Made by a program: the position numbers and the translations under genes. A stretch of 8,533 bases of DNA, taken from contig JAWKXQ010000034.1 of NCBI GenBank assembly GCA_041396905.1, forward strand, positions 1 through 8,533, given 5' to 3'. How positions within the stretch are numbered: position 1 is the first letter of the stretch; each line of letters opens with the position of its first letter. Below the pieces are notes generated by a model. That model saw nothing but the letters and a program-made list of their open reading frames with translations. It did not search any database and was not told the origin of the DNA. The DNA is from JACXVD01 sp020446665. GTDB taxonomy: Bacteria; Pseudomonadota; Alphaproteobacteria; Sphingomonadales; Sphingomonadaceae. This document shows, piece by piece, positions 5,527-8,533 of the stretch.

Positions 5527-5647
5527 GATTCCTGCATAAACCGGAATCAGACTGCGCCACTTTGTGACGCTTTCCGCAAGAATCTTACCGCACTTGATCG
5601 CCAAAGCTTATTTTGGAATACAGTGCGCCGGAGAGGAAAGGGGAGTC
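5527..5647. promoter_or_regulatory. Divergent lptB / membrane-protein promoter region with four GANTC sites
   Basis: GANTC occurs at 5527-5531, 5544-5548, 5580-5584 and 5643-5647, four times in 121 bases; at about 62% GC less than one would be expected by chance. The first lies in the palindrome CAGGATTCCTG (5524-5534). On the plus strand TTGATC (5594-5599), 17 bases, then AATACA (5617-5622) is a plausible sigma-70 promoter for the gene at 5654. CcrM methylation control of one or both genes is an inference. Confidence 0.4.
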
Positions 5648-5653
5648 GGTCGC

Positions 5654-6031
5654 ATGAACAAGACCCTGCATAAGGCGCAACGCCAGCAGAACCACCATGT
5701 CCGGAGGCTCGATTGGCGCCGCCGCATGAGCGATAATGTCGCCTGGGCCCTGCTGATCTATACGGCTCTGCAGATTTTCGTGACGGTCGGCGCGCTGAAA
5801 GGCGGGGCGTCGTCCCTGCTTCCCTATTTCGCGCTGGTGGTGCTGGTCGGGGCGATCATTCCGGCCTGCCGCTGGTTTGAGAAGCGCTGGCAATTCCTCA
5901 GCGAAGAGGAAGCCGCCAATCCCGCATGGCAGGCCGCTTTCCGGCGGGACCAGATGGGCCTGTGGCTGCTCGCCATTGGCTTGCCTTTCCTGCTGACGGG
6001 CCTGTTCAAAGGCATTGCCTATCTGATGTAA
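5654..6031 (+). CDS. Small three-helix inner-membrane protein of unknown function
   Basis: I do not recognise this 125-aa protein. A basic, His/Gln-rich N-terminus (1-26, KTLHKAQRQQNHHVRRLDWRR) should stay in the cytoplasm. Three hydrophobic segments follow: about 29-48 (VAWALLIYTALQIFVTVGAL), 54-73 (with LLPYFALVVLVGAIIPACRWF) and 101-123 (MGLWLLAIGLPFLLTGLF). Between the last two is a charged loop with FEKRWQFLSEEEAANPAWQ (75-93). By the positive-inside rule the N-terminus is cytoplasmic. The frame is open upstream to 5564, but the ATG at 5654 has GGAG (5641-5644) nine bases before it and is clearly better. It is divergent from lptB and upstream of pmbA on the same strand, with a possible hairpin between. 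No function can be inferred beyond membrane location. Confidence 0.8.
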   Translation: MNKTLHKAQRQQNHHVRRLDWRRRMSDNVAWALLIYTALQIFVTVGALKGGASSLLPYFALVVLVGAIIPACRWFEKRWQFLSEEEAANPAWQAAFRRDQMGLWLLAIGLPFLLTGLFKGIAYLM

Positions 6032-6039
6032 TCAGCCGG

Positions 6040-6059
6040 CGGGGTGGAAACTCGCCCCG
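6040..6059 (+). terminator. Possible weak terminator hairpin after the membrane protein
   Basis: CGGGGTG (6040-6046) pairs with CGCCCCG (6053-6059), including one G-T pair, around a 6-base loop, eight bases after the stop codon. No T-run follows (GTCTGTCG), so termination would be partial at best. Confidence 0.3.
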
Positions 6060-6075
6060 TCTGTCGCCGCGCCCA

Positions 6076-6104
6076 TTGTGCTGCGCGGCTGGCATCCCTA
6101 GTTC
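6076..6104 (+). promoter_or_regulatory. Candidate promoter of pmbA
   Basis: TTGTGC (6076-6081), a 17-base spacer, and TAGTTC (6099-6104) lie 31 bases before the pmbA ATG. The spacing is ideal, the -10 only fair. Confidence 0.3.
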
Positions 6105-6134
6105 GGGCGCATCCAATTGCCCCGGAGTATCTGC

Positions 6135-7481
6135 ATGATTGACGCCGCCACCGCACAGGATCGCTGTGCCCAGCTGATAGAGTCCGCGCGCCGCGCCGGG
6201 GCGGACAGCGCCGATGCTGTCGCCAGCGCGCAGTCGAGCGAAAGCGTCAGCGTGCGACTGGGCAAGCTGGAAGATGTCGAGCGCTCCGAAAGCGAAGAGG
6301 TCGGGCTGCGCGTCTTTGTCGGCCAGCGCTCCGCCTCTATCCAGACCAGCGATTTCTCCGCCGCGGCGATGAAGGAACTGGCCGAGCGCGCAGTGGCGAT
6401 GGCGCGGCTCGCGCCGGAAGATCCCTATTCCGCGATAGCAGACGCGGATTTGCTGGCGAGCGGGCCATGGGCTGATCTGGATCTCGAAGATTCGCTGGAG
6501 CCAAGTCCGGCCGATCTGCGCGCCCGTGCCTTGGAGGCGGAAGATGCCGCGCGCGCAATCAAAGGCGTGACCAATAGCGAAGGCGGCTCTGCCGGTTTCG
6601 GTCGCAGCGTGGCCGGACTGGTGACCAGCAATGGCTTTGCCGGGGCCTATGGCGCGACCAGTCATTCGCTCAGCGCCAGCGTGATCGCGGGGGAAGGCTC
6701 GGCCATGCAGCGCGATTATGCCTGGCGCAGCACCCGCCATCAGGCGGATTTGCCGGGGCCGGGCGAAATTGGCGAGCTGGCAGGGACGCGGGCGGTTGCG
6801 CGGTTGAACCCCGCCTCGCTCAAAAGTGGCCCCATGCCGGTGGTGTTCGACAAGCGCGTTTCCGCCAGCTTGCTGGGCCATCTGATTGGTGCCATGTCCG
6901 GCACAGCGATTGCGCGCCGGTCCAGCTTCCTGCTTGACCGGCTAAGGGAAGAGCTGTTCCCCGCCGAGCTGGAAATCCATGAAGATCCGCTGATCGTGCG
7001 CGGCCTGCGTTCGCATCCTTTTGATGGCGAAGGCTTGCCCGTTTCCGCCCGCGCTTTGGTGAAGGATCGCAAATTGACCGGCTGGCTGACCAATCTGTCC
7101 TCCGCCCGCCAACTGGGCATTGCGCCCACTGGCCATGCCACACGCGGCGGCAGCGGCGCACCGGGCGCGGGGCCGTCCAATGTCACGATGGCTGCGGGCA
7201 GCGCGACGCGGGACGAGCTTATCGCGGATATTGCAGAGGGCGTGCTGGTGACTGAACTGATCGGGCACGGTGTGAACGGCGTGACCGGCGATTACAGCCG
7301 CGGCGCATCAGGCTTCCGCATCGTCAAGGGCGAGATAGCAGGGCCGGTTGCAGAAATCACCGTGGCCGGGAATCTGCTGGCGATGTTCGCCAATATGATT
7401 CCGGCAGATGATCTGGAAACGCACCGCGCGATGAATGCCCCCAGCCTGCGGGTAGAGGGCATGACCATCGCCGGCGAATAA
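6135..7481 (+). CDS. pmbA: Metalloprotease partner PmbA/TldE (TldD/PmbA family)
   Basis: The 448-aa product matches E. coli PmbA (about 450). With TldD it forms a heterodimeric cytoplasmic protease that trims leader peptides and degrades small unfolded peptides; TldD carries the zinc site and PmbA is the partner. Consistent with that, I see no HExxxH motif here. Family features: an N-terminal alpha/beta part (ESVSVRLGKLEDVERSE at 36-52 and GLRVFVGQR at 57-65), VTNSEG (145-150), FDGEG (296-300), the LTNLSSARQLG helix (318-328), GHATRGG (333-339), and the C-terminal VTGDYSRGASGFRI (383-396) and AGNL (411-414). The ATG at 6135 has GGAG (6124-6127) at 7 bases; a TTG at 6117 would add six residues over that ribosome site, so I reject it. 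No tldD is in the window. It ends three bases from the convergent ppa stop. Confidence 0.95.
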   Translation: MIDAATAQDRCAQLIESARRAGADSADAVASAQSSESVSVRLGKLEDVERSESEEVGLRVFVGQRSASIQTSDFSAAAMKELAERAVAMARLAPEDPYSAIADADLLASGPWADLDLEDSLEPSPADLRARALEAEDAARAIKGVTNSEGGSAGFGRSVAGLVTSNGFAGAYGATSHSLSASVIAGEGSAMQRDYAWRSTRHQADLPGPGEIGELAGTRAVARLNPASLKSGPMPVVFDKRVSASLLGHLIGAMSGTAIARRSSFLLDRLREELFPAELEIHEDPLIVRGLRSHPFDGEGLPVSARALVKDRKLTGWLTNLSSARQLGIAPTGHATRGGSGAPGAGPSNVTMAAGSATRDELIADIAEGVLVTELIGHGVNGVTGDYSRGASGFRIVKGEIAGPVAEITVAGNLLAMFANMIPADDLETHRAMNAPSLRVEGMTIAGE

Positions 7482-7484
7482 GGC

Positions 7485-8024
7485 TCAGCCCTTCTTGTTG
7501 GCCTCGTAGCGTTCAATCGCTTCGATCGTCACGCGGCGCGCTTCTGCGGCATCGCCCCATGCGCCGACGCGGACCCATTTTTCGGCTTCCAGATCCTTGT
7601 AATGGGTGAAGAAGTGCTCGATCTGCTGGAAGATGATGCTCGGCAGATCCTTGGTTTCCCCGACATCGGAATAATAGGGGAAAGTGGTGTCCACCGGCAC
7701 GCAGATCAGCTTCTCGTCACCGCCATGTTCGTCTTCCAGATTGAGCACGCCAATCGGGCGGGCGCGCACCACGCAGCCCGCGATGAAGGGGCTGCGGGCG
7801 ATCACCAGCGCATCCAGCGGGTCGCCATCGGGGCTGAGCGTGTGCGGGACAAAGCCGTAATTGGCAGGATAGCGCATCGGCGTGTGCAGGATACGATCCA
7901 CGAACAGCGCGCCAGAATCCTTGTCGAATTCATATTTCACCGGTTCGCCGCCAGTGGGCACTTCGATGATGACATTGAGGCTTTCGGGCGGATTGTCGCC
8001 AACGGGGATCAGGTCGATGCGCAT
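7485..8024 (-). CDS. ppa: Inorganic pyrophosphatase, family I
   Basis: The 179-aa product hydrolyses pyrophosphate to two phosphates in the cytoplasm, pulling biosynthetic reactions such as tRNA charging and nucleic-acid synthesis forward. E. coli Ppa is 175 aa. The family I active site is complete: E21, K30 and E32 (KYEFDK), R44, the signature DGDPLD with D66, D68 and D71, and D98, D103 and K105 in EDEHGGDEK. HYKDLE near 141-146 supplies the Tyr-Lys pair. The ATG (8024-8022) has GGAAG about 10 bases upstream. It is tail-to-tail with pmbA, with only three bases (7482-7484) between stop codons and no terminator between them, so each 3' end must extend into the other gene. It is divergent from hisS. 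Confidence 0.97.
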   Translation of the reverse strand: MRIDLIPVGDNPPESLNVIIEVPTGGEPVKYEFDKDSGALFVDRILHTPMRYPANYGFVPHTLSPDGDPLDALVIARSPFIAGCVVRARPIGVLNLEDEHGGDEKLICVPVDTTFPYYSDVGETKDLPSIIFQQIEHFFTHYKDLEAEKWVRVGAWGDAAEARRVTIEAIERYEANKKG

Positions 8025-8063
8025 GGGAACAGTCTTCCGTTCTATGGAAAATGGGTTGGCGCG

Positions 8064-8093
8064 CCCCTAGCGCAGGGTGACGGCAAATTCCAA
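8064..8093 (-). promoter_or_regulatory. Candidate promoter of ppa
   Basis: On the minus strand TTGGAA (8093-8088), an 18-base spacer, and TAGGGG (8069-8064) lie about 40 bases before the ppa ATG. The palindrome GGCGCGCC follows directly. The -35 is good, the -10 loose. Confidence 0.35.
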
Positions 8094-8098
8094 GTGCT

Positions 8099-8117
8099 TT
8101 TGTTGCATTGCAGCAAA
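8099..8117. repeat. Small inverted repeat in the ppa-hisS divergent region
   Basis: TTTGTTGC (8099-8106) and GCAGCAAA (8110-8117) pair with one G-T pair around ATT, directly upstream of the candidate ppa -35 and 25 bases before the candidate hisS -35. It could be an operator serving both genes; no regulator is indicated. Confidence 0.35.
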
Positions 8118-8141
8118 GCGCGCGCTGTGTGCGGCGAAGCG

Positions 8142-8170
8142 TTGAGATTTGCGCAGCGCCAGCCTAAAGC
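8142..8170 (+). promoter_or_regulatory. Candidate promoter of hisS, implying a nearly leaderless mRNA
   Basis: TTGAGA (8142-8147), 17 bases, then TAAAGC (8165-8170) is a good sigma-70-type match. Transcription would begin about seven bases after the -10, at 8177-8178, only two or three bases before the hisS ATG at 8180. This agrees with the lack of a Shine-Dalgarno sequence there. Confidence 0.45.
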
Positions 8171-8179
8171 GCGCCGGTA

Positions 8180-8533
8180 ATGAACAAGATCAAGACCCCC
8201 CAAGCGATCCGCGGCACGCAGGATATTTTCGGCCCCGATGCGGAGGCATTCGCCTTTGTCGTCGAAACATTCGAGCGCGTGCGGCGGCTTTATCGCTTCC
8301 GCCGGGTGGAAATGCCGGTGTTTGAAAAGACCGAAGTGTTCAGCCGCGCGATTGGCGAGACGACCGACGTTGTCTCGAAAGAGATGTATTCCTTCGAGGA
8401 TCGCGGCGGGGAATCGCTGACTCTGCGGCCCGAATTCACCGCCGGGATCGCACGGGCTTTCCTCACCAACGGCTGGCAGCAGCACGCCCCGCTGAAGCTG
8501 GCCACGCATGGCCCGCTGTTCCGCTACGAACGC
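8180..8533 (+). CDS. hisS: Histidyl-tRNA synthetase, N-terminal 118 codons (cut by window end)
   Basis: HisS is the class II synthetase that charges tRNA-His. The visible part begins MNKIKTPQAIRGTQDIFGPD; the RGTQDI/RGxxD start is characteristic of the family. Next are the motif 1 region (VRRLYRFRRVEMPVFEKTEVFSRAIGE, about 34-60), DVVSKEMYSFEDRGG (63-77), TLRPEFTAGIARAF (81-94), where ATP and histidine pockets form, and GPLFRYER (111-118), the start of motif 2, at the very edge of the window. The motif 3 and anticodon-binding domains lie outside. No Shine-Dalgarno is seen before the ATG, and the nearby promoter candidate suggests leaderless translation. Divergent from ppa by 155 bases. Confidence 0.95.
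   Translation, partial: MNKIKTPQAIRGTQDIFGPDAEAFAFVVETFERVRRLYRFRRVEMPVFEKTEVFSRAIGETTDVVSKEMYSFEDRGGESLTLRPEFTAGIARAFLTNGWQQHAPLKLATHGPLFRYER

Overview
The window comes from the chromosome of an alphaproteobacterium, most likely a member of Sphingomonadales. The reasons are a CtrA-type cell-cycle regulator almost identical to the Caulobacter type, GANTC (CcrM-type) sites in the ctrA upstream region, a compact sigma-54 gene beside lptB, and high-GC codon use. The genus cannot be fixed by eye.

Layout. At the left edge (1-110, minus) is the N-terminus of a tyrosine-type integrase, followed by a short repeat-bearing spacer (111-245). This looks like the edge of an integrated element abutting core chromosome. 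Core genes follow: trmB (246-980, minus), a small PilZ-like protein (1117-1398, plus), and ctrA (1495-2188, minus), whose reading frame is broken. Bases 2189-2313 form a dense candidate control region for ctrA, with two GANTC sites and three TTAACC hexamers. Bases 2314-3085 hold no gene I can support but several strong inverted repeats. Then come rpoN (3086-4579, minus) and lptB (4676-5467, minus), probably one transcription unit. A divergent small three-helix membrane protein of unknown function (5654-6031, plus), pmbA/tldE (6135-7481, plus), ppa (7485-8024, minus, tail-to-tail with pmbA) and the first 118 codons of hisS (8180-8533, plus) complete the window.

How the genes relate. Most are single housekeeping genes: tRNA m7G46 methylation, histidyl-tRNA charging, pyrophosphate removal, LPS transport ATPase, sigma-54, and a TldD/TldE protease partner. 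They do not form one pathway. The most notable observation is a two-base deletion, relative to the conserved family sequence, in the DNA-binding half of ctrA. Restoring those two bases gives a 231-residue protein, the family length. Either the strain has lost an important regulator recently or the assembly carries an error. I found no convincing new multi-gene system. The open questions are the ctrA lesion, the structured non-coding block between ctrA and rpoN, and the element edge at the left.
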